Positions 33,124 through 41,765 of a stretch of 64,000 nucleotides of DNA are shown here, in pieces. Each line of letters starts with the position of its first letter. Within the stretch, counting starts at the first letter, position 1. The position numbers and the translations under genes were made by a program. The notes under the pieces are model-generated. The model was not told the DNA's origin and did not search any database. It was given only the letters and a program-made list of their open reading frames with translations. The stretch spans positions 1 to 64,000 of the forward strand of contig NZ_OGTP01000017.1 in NCBI RefSeq assembly GCF_900258035.1, given 5' to 3'. The DNA comes from Caballeronia novacaledonica (GTDB lineage: Bacteria > Pseudomonadota > Gammaproteobacteria > Burkholderiales > Burkholderiaceae).

Positions 33124-33597
33124 ATGGCCGAGCTCGTCAATTGCCTCTGGTTCGACGGTAACGCCCGTGAAGCGGCGGAATTCTACGCCGCCACTTTCCC
33201 GGATAGCCATGTCGGCGCGGGCCATGTATCCGCGAAGCCGGGCGTGGGGACGGGGCCGGAACTGACCGTCGAGTTCACCGTGCTCGGCCGGCGCTTTCTC
33301 GGGCTGAACGGCGGCCCGAACTTCAAGCCGAATGAAGCGGTGAGCTTCATGGTTCACACCGGCAGCGCGGAAGAGACCGATCGCTACTGGAACGCGATTA
33401 TCGGCAATGGCGGCGAGGAAGGCCCCTGCGGCTGGTGCAAGGACCGCTGGGGCTTTTCATGGCAGATCACGCCGAAGCGGCTGCTCGACATCTTCGACGG
33501 CCCCGATCGCGAAGCCGCCAGACGCGCGATGGACGCCATGATGACGATGAAGAAGATCGACATCACGGCGATCGAGCGCGCGGCGGCGGGCGGCTGA
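33124..33597 (+). CDS. VOC family protein (PhnB-like, 3-demethylubiquinone-type domain)
   Basis: A 157-residue protein starting MAELVNCLWFDGNAREAAEF and containing SFMVHTGSAEETDRYWNAII and CGWCKDRWGFSWQITPKRLL, the hallmark of the PhnB_2 group. GAAGGAG lies upstream of ATG 33124. It follows the DadA-like gene by 40 bp and may share its riboswitch-controlled transcript. Enzymatic role unknown. It is convergent with the dgdA gene, four bases away. Confidence 0.87.
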   Translation: MAELVNCLWFDGNAREAAEFYAATFPDSHVGAGHVSAKPGVGTGPELTVEFTVLGRRFLGLNGGPNFKPNEAVSFMVHTGSAEETDRYWNAIIGNGGEEGPCGWCKDRWGFSWQITPKRLLDIFDGPDREAARRAMDAMMTMKKIDITAIERAAAGG

Positions 33598-33601
33598 GGT
33601 C

Positions 33602-34903
33602 TTACAGCGAACGCTCGATGGCCTTGCCGAGCAGATCGAGACCGAGATCGATCTCTTCCTCGCTCACCGTGAGCGGCGGCGCGATGCGGAACACGCCGCC
33701 CATTCCGGGCAACTGCACGATGTTCATGCTCAGCCCGAGATTCATGCACTCGCGCGTGATCTTCGCGCCGAGGCCGTCGGCGGGCTCCTTCGTGCGGCGA
33801 TCCTTGACGATTTCCACGCCGAGCAGCAGACCGCGCCCGCGCACATCGCCGATGCAGTCGAAGCGTTCCATCAGATCGAGCAGGCCGCGTTTCAGCCGCG
33901 CGCTCATCACGTTCGCGCGCGCGACGAGCCCGTCGCGCTCGACCACGTCCAGCACGCGCAGGCCGACGGCCGCCGGCAGCGGATCGGACACGTGCGTCGT
34001 ATAGAACAGATAGCCGAGTTCGTGCGCTCTCTCTTCGATCGCCGCCGACGTCACCGTCGCCGCGAGCGGCAGGCCCGCGCCGAGCGTTTTCGAGAGCGTG
34101 AGAATGTCGGGCGTGACGCCGTCGCGCTGGCAGGCGAACATCGTGCCCGTGCGGCCGATGCCGGTTTGCGCCTCATCGAGAATCAGCAGCATGCCGCGCT
34201 CCTCGCACTTGCGCTTCAACGCCGCCATGTAGCCTTCCGGCAATTCGATGATGCCGCCCGAGCTCAGAATCGGTTCCGCGATGAACGCGGCGAGATTGCC
34301 GCTCGACTGTCGATCGACGAGATCGAACGCGTAGTCGAGTTCCGCGAGCCAGTCGTAGTGACCGTTGCGCTCGAAGCGCGCGCGATACGCAAACGGCGCG
34401 GGAATCGCAAACGAGCCGACCGCCGCCGGACCGACGCCCTTGCGCCCCGCGCTGTAGGTGGCGGACGCGGCGTGGCCCGTCATGCCGTGCCACGACTGCG
34501 CGAAGCCGACGACTTCGTAGCCGCCCGTGACGAGCTTCGCCATGCGGATCGCGGCTTCGTTCGATTCCGCGCCGGTGCTGAGCAGCAGCGCGCGATCGAG
34601 GCCGGCGGGCGTGATATCGGCGAGGCGCGTCGCGAGATCGACGACGGGCCGCGACAACATTCCGCTAAAGAGATGATCCAGCTTGCCCGCATACTCGCTG
34701 ATCACCGACACGATTTCAGGGTGACTGTGACCGAGCACGGCGCTCATCTGTCCCGACGTGAAATCGAGAATCGCGCGGCCGTCTGCGTCGTAGACGAAGC
34801 TGCCCTGCGCGCGCTCGATGATCATCGGCTCGAACGTGCCGCCGTAGCGAATGAGGTGCTGCCTGGCGTTCTGCCAAAAAGTTGCGTCGTTGTTCCGGGA
34901 CAC
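33602..34903 (-). CDS. dgdA: 2,2-Dialkylglycine decarboxylase (PLP)
   Basis: A 433-residue class III aminotransferase-fold enzyme that decarboxylates dialkylglycines such as 2-aminoisobutyrate and transaminates pyruvate. Starting at GTG 34903 (AGGAG 7 nt upstream), the positions of Gln52, Trp138, Ser215, Lys272 (LTLSKTLGAG) and Arg406 coincide with the residues known from the B. cepacia enzyme crystal structure, which fixes both identity and start. Cytosolic, tetrameric in the known case. It is divergent from a LysR gene, the same arrangement as dgdA/dgdR. Confidence 0.95.
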   Translation of the reverse strand: MSRNNDATFWQNARQHLIRYGGTFEPMIIERAQGSFVYDADGRAILDFTSGQMSAVLGHSHPEIVSVISEYAGKLDHLFSGMLSRPVVDLATRLADITPAGLDRALLLSTGAESNEAAIRMAKLVTGGYEVVGFAQSWHGMTGHAASATYSAGRKGVGPAAVGSFAIPAPFAYRARFERNGHYDWLAELDYAFDLVDRQSSGNLAAFIAEPILSSGGIIELPEGYMAALKRKCEERGMLLILDEAQTGIGRTGTMFACQRDGVTPDILTLSKTLGAGLPLAATVTSAAIEERAHELGYLFYTTHVSDPLPAAVGLRVLDVVERDGLVARANVMSARLKRGLLDLMERFDCIGDVRGRGLLLGVEIVKDRRTKEPADGLGAKITRECMNLGLSMNIVQLPGMGGVFRIAPPLTVSEEEIDLGLDLLGKAIERSL

Positions 34904-34961
34904 CGTGCTTCTCCTGGCGAAAGGTGAAAGAACTTGCAGTGTAGTCGGCGCTCTGGTTTTA

Positions 34962-34979
34962 TAGAATCGAATAGTTCTA
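34962..34979. promoter_or_regulatory. LysR-type operator between dgdA and dgdR
   Basis: An inverted repeat TAGAA-N8-TTCTA lies in the divergent promoter region, about 60 bp from the dgdA start. Its T-N11-A-like geometry suits a LysR recognition site. It ends one base before an ATG at 34980, which argues that this ATG is not the dgdR start. Confidence 0.55.
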
Positions 34980-35006
34980 ATGCGAGATAGAAGAGGATCT
35001 AATATC

Positions 35007-35864
35007 TTGAGTCTGTCGCTAGAGATCGAACTGCTGCGCTCGTTCGCCGTCATCGCGGAAGTGCGGGCGCTGAGCCGCGCGGCCGAGCGCATCGGCCGCA
35101 CGCAATCCGCGCTGAGCCAGCAGATGAAGCGGCTGGAGGACATCGTCGATCAGCCGCTCTTTCAGCGCACCGGGCGCGGCGTCGTGCTGACGAATCCCGG
35201 CGAGCGTCTGCTCGTTCACGCGCAGCGCATCCTGCGGCTGCACGACGAGGCAATGGCCGATCTGTGCGGCAAAGGGCTGTCGGGCAGCATCCGCTTCGGC
35301 TGTCCGGACGATTACGCCGCCGTTTTCCTGCCGACCTTGCTGCGGCAGTTTTCGGGCCAGCATCCGCACGCGCTGGTGGAAGTCGTGTGCGGCCCGACGC
35401 CCCGGCTCGCCGAGCAATTGAAGAAGCGCGCGCTCGATCTCGCGATGCTCTCGCTGCCCGAAGACAGCCCCGGCGACGAGGTGATCCGGCGCGAGCAACT
35501 CGTGTGGATCGGCTGTCCGGGGATGCATTCGACGCACTACGATCCCTTGCCGCTCGCGCTCTCCGATCCCGACACGCTCGATCACATCGCCGCGTGCGAC
35601 GCGCTGGAGCGTGCGGGCAAGGCGTATCGCATCGCGTATGCGAGCAGCAGTCTCGCGGGGCTCATCGCGCTGGTGCGCTCGGGGCAAGCTTTCGCGGTCA
35701 TCACGCAGACGGCCGTGCCGGCGGATTTGTGCGTGCTGAATGCCGATCCCGGTTTGCCTGCGTTGCCGGGCGTGGGCATATCGCTGAAGTTCGCGCGGGA
35801 GCGGCCGTCGTTGTTGACGGCGGCGTTTGCGGAGCACATCCGGCTCACGCTGCCGTTGCTCTGA
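35007..35864 (+). CDS. dgdR: LysR regulator of dialkylglycine decarboxylase
   Basis: A 285-residue LysR regulator with N-terminal HTH (LEIELLRSFAVIAEVRALSR then TQSALSQQMKRLEDIV) and an effector-binding domain (GSIRFGCPDDYAAVFLPTLL). TTG 35007 is preferred: it has GAGG 10 nt upstream and puts the HTH at the usual position. ATG 34980 would add nine residues but abuts the operator without a ribosome site. In B. cepacia DgdR represses dgdA until dialkylglycine is present; the same role is inferred here. Confidence 0.87.
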   Translation: MSLSLEIELLRSFAVIAEVRALSRAAERIGRTQSALSQQMKRLEDIVDQPLFQRTGRGVVLTNPGERLLVHAQRILRLHDEAMADLCGKGLSGSIRFGCPDDYAAVFLPTLLRQFSGQHPHALVEVVCGPTPRLAEQLKKRALDLAMLSLPEDSPGDEVIRREQLVWIGCPGMHSTHYDPLPLALSDPDTLDHIAACDALERAGKAYRIAYASSSLAGLIALVRSGQAFAVITQTAVPADLCVLNADPGLPALPGVGISLKFARERPSLLTAAFAEHIRLTLPLL

Positions 35865-36092
35865 GGCGATGAAATTCGATCGGGCGAAGTAGGCCGGAAA
35901 TCACCCGCTTTCCGACGCTTGGCGCAACGTTTTCGCGCGCTAAGATGCTTTGCATCCCCTCTAGCTCTTTTCCCTCCAGGGATCGAGCGACTTGGCGTCG
36001 TGCGGATTCCGTCCACACGACGCTTTTCTTTTGCGGCGGAAGCGTTCATGCGCGGGCTACACTAGCCGCTTTCCTTCCGCGCCCCGCACGCC

Positions 36093-36602
36093 ATGCCTTC
36101 TCGCGACCACGACAGCGCCGACGCCTCGCAAGACCCGGCGCTCCTGCGACGCCTGCTGCGCGCCAGGGACCGAATGGACGCGTCGTCGCACGAAGACTGG
36201 CCGGTGAGGCGTCTGGCCGAAGTCAGCGGCGTTTCCGAAGCCCATTTCGCGCGCTCGTTCAAGCGGGCGTTCGGCATTCCGCCGCATCGCTATCTTCTGA
36301 CGCGGCGCATCGAGCAGGCCGTCACGCTGTTGCGCGACACCGATCTTTCCATCACGGACATCGCGTTCGTCACCGGCTGGGAGAGTCTCGGCACCTTCGG
36401 CCGCATCTTTCGCGACATCACCGGCCACAGTCCGGGCGCGATGCGCATCGAGTCCCGCGCCGCCATTGCCGCGCTCGATCGCGTGCCCGCCTGCGTGCTG
36501 AAGGCCGCGCAGCGTCCCGATCTGACGATCGCAGTTTTGGAGAAGCGCCGGCGCGGCGCGAAGGGTACAGTGCGGCCATCTTCAACGAAGGAGGTCACAT
36601 GA
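36093..36602 (+). CDS. AraC family regulator, short form
   Basis: A 169-residue protein that is little more than an AraC DNA-binding domain. First HTH WPVRRLAEVSGVSEAHFARS, second SITDIAFVTGWESLGTFGRI with the closing FRDITGHSPGAMR. No separate effector domain. Its stop overlaps the start of the VOC gene by three bases, so the two are translationally coupled. The 228 bp before it contain only its promoter region. Confidence 0.87.
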   Translation: MPSRDHDSADASQDPALLRRLLRARDRMDASSHEDWPVRRLAEVSGVSEAHFARSFKRAFGIPPHRYLLTRRIEQAVTLLRDTDLSITDIAFVTGWESLGTFGRIFRDITGHSPGAMRIESRAAIAALDRVPACVLKAAQRPDLTIAVLEKRRRGAKGTVRPSSTKEVT

Positions 36603-37006
36603 ATCAGGGCATCAACGTGGTGGGCATCTATGTCGACGATCAGGACGAAGCGCTTGCGTTTTACGTCGGCAAGCTCGGATTCCGCGTTCACACCGACGTG
36701 CGCAACGGAACGTACAGATGGCTCACCGTGCAGCATCCGGATCAGCCTTCGTTTCAGCTCGGCCTGTTCGCGCCCGGCCCGCCCATTCACGACGACGCCA
36801 CCGCGCAAACGCTGCGCGCGATGGTCGCGAAAGGCGCGATGCCGCCGCTCGTGCTGTCCGTCGCGGATTGCCGCGCGACATACGAACGGCTGAAGGCGAA
36901 TGGCGTGGAGTTCACGCAGGAGCCGGTCGATCGCTTCGGCAGCGTCGATGCCGGATTTCGCGATCCCGCCGGCAATGGCTGGAAGATGATTCAGGCGCCG
37001 CGCTGA
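36599..37006 (+). CDS. VOC family protein (glyoxalase-like)
   Basis: A 135-residue single VOC protein: NVVGIYVDDQDEALAFYVGK, LGFRVHTD, RWLTVQHPDQPSFQLGLF, and FRDPAGNGWKM at the C-terminus. GGAGG precedes ATG 36599, which overlaps the stop of the AraC gene. Coupled regulator plus VOC pairs are common for electrophile or antibiotic resistance, but no substrate can be named. The longer open frame to 35945 runs through the AraC gene in another frame and is not coding. Confidence 0.88.
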   Translation: MNQGINVVGIYVDDQDEALAFYVGKLGFRVHTDVRNGTYRWLTVQHPDQPSFQLGLFAPGPPIHDDATAQTLRAMVAKGAMPPLVLSVADCRATYERLKANGVEFTQEPVDRFGSVDAGFRDPAGNGWKMIQAPR

Positions 37007-37068
37007 ACGGGACATGATGTGTCCGGGTTCGCGGAGAACATGAGGTCTGTTCATAGAGTGCTTAGAAC

Positions 37069-37572
37069 ATGACCGAATTGCTCATTGAGTCGCCGCGAAC
37101 CGGCGCGGCTTCCTCGTATGATCCGCCTCGCGACACGCCGGCGCTCGTGCTGGCGTGGATCAGGCGCGCCCGCGAATCGCAGATTCGTCATTACACGATG
37201 GCCGACAGGCTGACGCGCTGCGGCCGGCGGCTCGGCCTCGGCGTCATCGGCATTACGGCGGTGACGGGCACGTCGGCGTTTCTGTCGCTCGTCGCGGCGG
37301 CGGTGTCGCCGGACGTGCGCGTGGTCATCGGCATGACGAGCCTGAGCGCGGCCGTGCTCGCTTCGTTGCAAACGTTCCTGCGTTACAGCGAGCGCGCCGA
37401 ATTGCATCGGCGAGCGGGCGCGCAGTACGGCGCAGTGCGGCGGCGTCTCGAAGCGATCCACGCCGCCGATCCTTCTTTGCATGATCCGCGCGTGATCGAT
37501 GCAGTGCGCGACGAACTCGACCATATCGCGCAGACCGCGCCGCATCTGCCGCGCAGCGTGGCGAAGTCGTGA
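37069..37572 (+). CDS. SLATT/DUF4231-like two-helix membrane protein
   Basis: A 167-residue protein with two adjacent membrane helices (GVIGITAVTGTSAFLSLVAA and VIGMTSLSAAVLASLQTFL) between charged helical regions (RRARESQIRHYTMADRLTRC; RYSERAELHRRAGAQYGAVR). This matches SLATT domains, 2TM effectors linked in comparative genomics to nucleotide-signal conflict systems. No SMODS or SLOG partner is nearby, so it is an orphan. The family call is by pattern and moderately sure. Confidence 0.65.
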   Translation: MTELLIESPRTGAASSYDPPRDTPALVLAWIRRARESQIRHYTMADRLTRCGRRLGLGVIGITAVTGTSAFLSLVAAAVSPDVRVVIGMTSLSAAVLASLQTFLRYSERAELHRRAGAQYGAVRRRLEAIHAADPSLHDPRVIDAVRDELDHIAQTAPHLPRSVAKS

Positions 37573-37956
37573 ACTGCACCGCTGGTGTTGTAAGGGCTCG
37601 CGAAAGACCAATCGATCTCGCGCATGAAACGCAGTACTACGAAGAAAATGGCGATGTCGTCGGTTCGATTCGGGATGCGTTGCGGTCTTCGTGATGCTCT
37701 GCATCGGGTTACTCGCACCTCAGCGAAAAGCGCAGCCCTGCACACCGAGGAAAACGCTACGCCAATAATCAAGCGATGAGTCGCGGCTGATAGCGGTCAG
37801 CCTGATTCAACTGATGATTGAACGTCACACACGATGCCTTTGTTTGCGTTTTCGAAACGTTGCCCGGTATGCTACGGTAATTCGTATGTATTACTTGCGA
37901 CCGGGCGATCGCTGATTGTCGATTGCCTTCCGGAATGATTCGGACGGAGTGTGACA
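37573..37956. other. Intergenic region without recognised gene
   Basis: About 380 bp with slightly lower GC. It should hold the promoter of the zinc-ribbon protein gene. I see no RNA element, repeat or coding remnant; the frames on the minus strand look like chance. Confidence 0.4.
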
Positions 37957-38772
37957 ATGGACCAGCGGACCGGCGAATCGTCGCCTTATCTGCTCATCTG
38001 CCCTCGATGTGAAGCTCTTTCGTCAGTCGAAGAAATCGTATGCCCGCTTTGCGGCGCCGACAGACACGGCGCCGTCATGAAGAAGGACGCGGAAACGACG
38101 TCGCGGGCGGTCGAGGCGGCGCGCGGCTGGTGGGGCAGACGTCCGCGCCTGCGCGAACCGCGTTTGTCCGCGCCCGCGTCGGGCGGCGCGGCTGTGCTCG
38201 AATCGGATCGCATTTCGAATTCGATACTGACCACGGTCGCCATGGGCGGTGTCGTGCTCGGCGCGTGTTTCCTGATACGCGCCTATATCGAACAACATCC
38301 GTCGACGCCGCGTGCGGGAGCATTGCCTGTCGCGGTCGCGGGGAGCGTCGGAGAGCAAGCTCGCGCGGCGACGAAATCTTCAGTCGAAAAGGCTTCACCG
38401 GTGATGACGGTAGCCGCGTCGAGCGAGAATCGCGATACCCGTCCGGTCGTCGTTCCCGAACGCCCGGTCGCGGCGAAACCGCCCGCAACTCGCGCGCAGG
38501 ATTCGAGCAAGGCAACGTCGAAAGCCGCCTCCAAACCCGCCGCCGCCTGTGCGCATAAAACCAGTCGTGCATGTGCCGTGCAACCGCAACGTCGCGTTGC
38601 CGCAGCGGAGCCGAAACGTCGGCAGACGAGCAAGTCTTCGAAGACTCCGCCGGTCGCACAAGCGAAAACCACGTCCACGAAGGATTTTCAAAAGGTCGCC
38701 GCGATCCCCGCGCCGGTGAAACCGGCCATGACCGCCGACGGAAGCTGGAAGCCGAGCAGATCGAAGAATTAG
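37957..38772 (+). CDS. Zinc-ribbon membrane protein with Lys/Ala/Ser-rich tail
   Basis: A 271-residue protein not assigned to a named family. The N-terminus has two CxxC knuckles (CPRCEALSSVEEIVCPLCG, residues about 17-35), then a linker, one membrane helix (ILTTVAMGGVVLGACFLIRA, about 90-110), and a long low-complexity tail rich in Lys, Ala, Ser, Thr and Pro. Predicted topology is a cytosolic zinc ribbon with a periplasmic basic tail, which could contact cell wall. ATG 37957 has GGAG 8 nt upstream. It is convergent with corA, with one base between them. Confidence 0.7.
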   Translation: MDQRTGESSPYLLICPRCEALSSVEEIVCPLCGADRHGAVMKKDAETTSRAVEAARGWWGRRPRLREPRLSAPASGGAAVLESDRISNSILTTVAMGGVVLGACFLIRAYIEQHPSTPRAGALPVAVAGSVGEQARAATKSSVEKASPVMTVAASSENRDTRPVVVPERPVAAKPPATRAQDSSKATSKAASKPAAACAHKTSRACAVQPQRRVAAAEPKRRQTSKSSKTPPVAQAKTTSTKDFQKVAAIPAPVKPAMTADGSWKPSRSKN

Positions 38773-38773
38773 G

Positions 38774-39751
38774 TCAGATCCACTTCGCCTTCCGAAACCA
38801 GCGAAAGAGCAACGTGTCGATCGTGACGATTCCCGCGATGACGATCGGATAGCCGAAGCGCGTATGCAATTCCGGCATGTGCTCGAAGTTCATGCCGTAA
38901 ATTCCGGCGATCATCGTCGGCACCGCGAACATCGCCGCGAACGTGCCGAGGCGCTTGGTGATTTCGCTGTCGGCCAGCGCGATCATGCCGAGATTGACCT
39001 GAATCGCGGTGATCACCATTTCGCGGCGTCCCTCGATCGCGCCGACGATCCGCTCCAGATGAAAGTAGACGTCCTTGAAGTAAGCCGTCATGCCTTCGCA
39101 GATGCCCGGCACGCGGCCGCCGGTCAGCTTGCCGACGCCTTCGAGCAAAGGGCCGACGTGATGACGCATGACGACGAGCTGTCGCTTGAAGCGATACAGA
39201 TCCTCGATCAGCTCGCGTGAATCGCGCCCTTCCTGACGCGCGAAAATGCGGTCCTCCAACACTTCGAGTTCGGCGGTCATCGTTTCCAGCACGGAAAAGT
39301 AGCCATCGACGATATCGTCCATCAGCGCATAGAGCACGAAAGCGGACCCTTGCCTGAGGAGCGGCGGTTCGCGTTCGCAGCGTTCGCGGACTTTCTTGAA
39401 GCCGTGCATCGTGCGCATGCGTACCGAAAGCACATAGTTCCTGCCGACGAATACATCGACTTCGCCGAACAGCAGACTGCCATCTTCCTGAAGCTCGACG
39501 GTGTGCATCACCGCGAAGAGCGATTCGCCGTATTCCTCGATCTTCGGCCACTGATGATGCGCGCGCACGTCCTCGACGGCGAGCTCGTGCAGGCCGAATT
39601 CTTCTTTCATCGCGTCGAGTTCCTGGGGATCGGGATCTTTCAGCGCGACCCACACGAAGCACTCCGGCTTCTGCACGTAGTCGCTGATCTCGTCGACGGT
39701 GATATCGCCGAGCTTTCGACCGTCCTGATAGGCGGCGCAGGCAATCAACAT
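38774..39751 (-). CDS. corA: CorA family magnesium/divalent cation channel
   Basis: A 325-residue channel subunit. Large N-terminal cytosolic domain with long helices, then two C-terminal membrane helices. The signature YGMNFEHMPEL after TM1 is the family selectivity motif, and the basic tail FRKAKWI is typical. Start ATG 39751 with GGAG 7 nt upstream; a further start at 39787 is weaker. Expected to form a pentamer for Mg2+ uptake. Confidence 0.93.
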   Translation of the reverse strand: MLIACAAYQDGRKLGDITVDEISDYVQKPECFVWVALKDPDPQELDAMKEEFGLHELAVEDVRAHHQWPKIEEYGESLFAVMHTVELQEDGSLLFGEVDVFVGRNYVLSVRMRTMHGFKKVRERCEREPPLLRQGSAFVLYALMDDIVDGYFSVLETMTAELEVLEDRIFARQEGRDSRELIEDLYRFKRQLVVMRHHVGPLLEGVGKLTGGRVPGICEGMTAYFKDVYFHLERIVGAIEGRREMVITAIQVNLGMIALADSEITKRLGTFAAMFAVPTMIAGIYGMNFEHMPELHTRFGYPIVIAGIVTIDTLLFRWFRKAKWI

Positions 39752-39906
39752 GTTCGGTCTCCACGAAGACAGACATGCATCGTGCATCGCTCAGTGGACG
39801 CTTTTATGACATCGCGTGCCGCGTGAGCACGTTTTTATTGCGGTCGAAAGGGAAAATACAGGTGAAGAATGCGCCGCGCGAGCGATGCGAAGCGCATTCG
39901 TAAGGC

Positions 39907-40125
39907 TTACTTGGCAGGCTGCCAATGATCATCGACGGTCTTGTCCGTCACGCGCACCTTCGCGACCATCGGCGAATAGCCGCGCAACTTGATTTCATCG
40001 ACGGCAAGCCGCTCCGAGCGATACACCTGCTGCGTGATCTTCGTGCCGTCGTGGAATTCGAGCGTGTAGCCATCGATCGGCCCCCACTGGCCCTTCGGCA
40101 TCGGTTCGATATAGACATTCTGCAT
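39907..40125 (-). CDS. Small conserved hypothetical protein (DUF6566-like)
   Basis: A 72-residue soluble protein starting MQNVYIEPMPKGQWGPIDGY and ending VTDKTVDDHWQPAK. It resembles a small uncharacterised family common in Burkholderiaceae. GGAG lies 9 nt before ATG 40125; the in-frame extension to 40182 is not needed. No signal or membrane segment. Function unknown. Confidence 0.72.
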   Translation of the reverse strand: MQNVYIEPMPKGQWGPIDGYTLEFHDGTKITQQVYRSERLAVDEIKLRGYSPMVAKVRVTDKTVDDHWQPAK

Positions 40126-40440
40126 TGCGTTGCTCCAGCGTGATTGGAAAGCACCGGGCGGTTCGCATCGGCGAACGTGCACCTCTTGTATAAGAGGTTA
40201 TCGAAGAAAGGGCGGCGGCCGGTCGCGGTACGTGGTGATGCGCACCAAATAAAAATCGATAATAATCAACGCATTATCAACGGCCTCTCATGATGAGAAA
40301 GGCCATTCTCCGATGTGCAAACCGCGCCGTGCTGCCATGCAGCGCGGATTTTCGGGAAACGGACCTCAATTCCGCATCGTGAGATATTTCTGGCGATAAT
40401 TAGTAATAGCGGTCACGAGCGCGCGCCGGTTGGGCAAACG
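40126..40440. other. Intergenic region with weak hairpin
   Basis: About 315 bp between two minus-strand genes. At 40282-40304 an imperfect hairpin (GGCCTCTCAT with ATGAGAAAGGCC) followed on the minus strand by AT-rich DNA may terminate the dehydrogenase unit. The rest presumably includes the promoter of the small gene at 39907-40125. No coding remnant seen. Confidence 0.35.
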
Positions 40441-41394
40441 TCAGCCGACGACGAACACGGTGCGCACGCCTGCGTCATCGTCCCAACGCTCGCCCAGTTG
40501 CGAGAGCGGCACGGCTTGCGTATCGACATGCAGGCCGCCCGCCGCAGCCGCTTTCAGCACGGCTTGCGCCGCCGCGAGCAATCGATCCAGCGCGATGCTG
40601 CCGAGACCGCTGCCGAGCAGCGTGATCGCGCTGGAGCGCAGCACGGCGGCAGGCAACGCGATCTCGCCGCCGCTGATCGCGCCGATCTGCACGAAGCGCA
40701 ACGCACGCTGTTCCTGCGATGCCCGCGCCGCCGCGATCAGCAAAGCGCGCGCGCTCGCTCCCCACAGATAATCGAGCACGACATCGACGCCATCGGCGAA
40801 TGCGGTTTCGAATGCGCGGCTCATCGCGGGTTCGTCGTCGCTGAGCGCGATGGTTTCATCGGCGCCCATCGCGCGCAACGTGTCGAGCACGGTCCGATTG
40901 CGTCCCGTCGCGATGATTCTTCCCGCGCCGAGCTGCTTCGCGACCTGAACCGCGAGTTGCCCGGACGCGCCCGTCGCGCCGTTGATCAGGACCGTTTCTC
41001 CGGCGACGAATCGTGCGCGCTCGGTCAGCGCCGCCCACGACGACATGCCGGGAATCGCGATGGCCGCAGCGGTGACGTCGTCGAGCGCATCGGGCACGGC
41101 GATGCAACGCTCGGTCGCGACGAGCGTGCGTTCCGCCATCGCGCCGAAGGGCGCAACGGGTGCGAAGAAGTACACGCGCTCGCCGCTTTCGAGACGCCCG
41201 GCGCCATCGACGCCCGCGACGAACGGATACGTATTCGACGACGAATAATGCTGTCCCGAGGCCCGTGCGCGCGCCAACTGGCTCAACGCGGACGCGGCCA
41301 CGCGCACGATGCGATGACCATCCGATGCCACGGGATCGTCGAAGTTCGTATAGACGGGTTTCTGTGCCAACTGGCTGACTACGGCTGCTTTCAT
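40441..41394 (-). CDS. Zinc-independent MDR oxidoreductase (quinone reductase-like)
   Basis: A 317-residue NADPH-dependent medium-chain dehydrogenase/reductase. The N-terminal GroES-like part is followed by PGMSSWAALTERARFVAGET and VLINGATGASGQLAVQVAKQ, the nucleotide loop. The zinc-ligand cysteines are absent, as in quinone oxidoreductases. Probably co-transcribed with the 83-residue protein 22 bp upstream, and divergent from an AraC gene that may control both. Substrate unknown. Confidence 0.87.
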   Translation of the reverse strand: MKAAVVSQLAQKPVYTNFDDPVASDGHRIVRVAASALSQLARARASGQHYSSSNTYPFVAGVDGAGRLESGERVYFFAPVAPFGAMAERTLVATERCIAVPDALDDVTAAAIAIPGMSSWAALTERARFVAGETVLINGATGASGQLAVQVAKQLGAGRIIATGRNRTVLDTLRAMGADETIALSDDEPAMSRAFETAFADGVDVVLDYLWGASARALLIAAARASQEQRALRFVQIGAISGGEIALPAAVLRSSAITLLGSGLGSIALDRLLAAAQAVLKAAAAGGLHVDTQAVPLSQLGERWDDDAGVRTVFVVG

Positions 41395-41416
41395 CGGATC
41401 ACCTGTGTGTTGGGTT

Positions 41417-41668
41417 TCATTGCGCGTCGATCCACGCTTTCAATGCGGGATCGCGTATTTCGAGCACATCGAAAAAGCCGAGCGCATGCAGCGCCGGCAG
41501 CGCGTCCGCGATATCGCGTTGCGCCGTCGCGCGTGCTTCGCTGCCGGCGTTCGTATCGAGCCAGATGCGCGCGTTGACGAGAAATGCGCCGGCCGTGCCT
41601 TTGCGCACGGTTACGCCGTTCACTTCGGCGTGGTCGGCGTGATCGGGAAGGATGTCGCTGGCTTGCAT
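41417..41668 (-). CDS. Small conserved hypothetical protein
   Basis: An 83-residue protein (MQASDILPDHADHAEVNGVT, VRKGTAGAFLVNARIWLD). I do not recognise the family. It looks soluble and acidic. It forms a two-gene unit with the MDR oxidoreductase and lies head to head with the AraC gene across about 97 bp. Confidence 0.72.
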   Translation of the reverse strand: MQASDILPDHADHAEVNGVTVRKGTAGAFLVNARIWLDTNAGSEARATAQRDIADALPALHALGFFDVLEIRDPALKAWIDAQ

Positions 41669-41765
41669 CGTTGGTGGCTTCCTGTGTGCATCGGATGAAG
41701 CCAGTCTAGTCGTGCGTCATCGGCCGGTCTCCGGTATAAAGGTCAATCGATACCGCAATCCGGCC

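Noticed and set aside
34980..35006. ATG 34980 as the start of the dgdR gene
   Set aside because: It abuts the LysR-type inverted repeat and has no ribosome site; TTG 35007 has GAGG and gives a normal LysR N-terminus.
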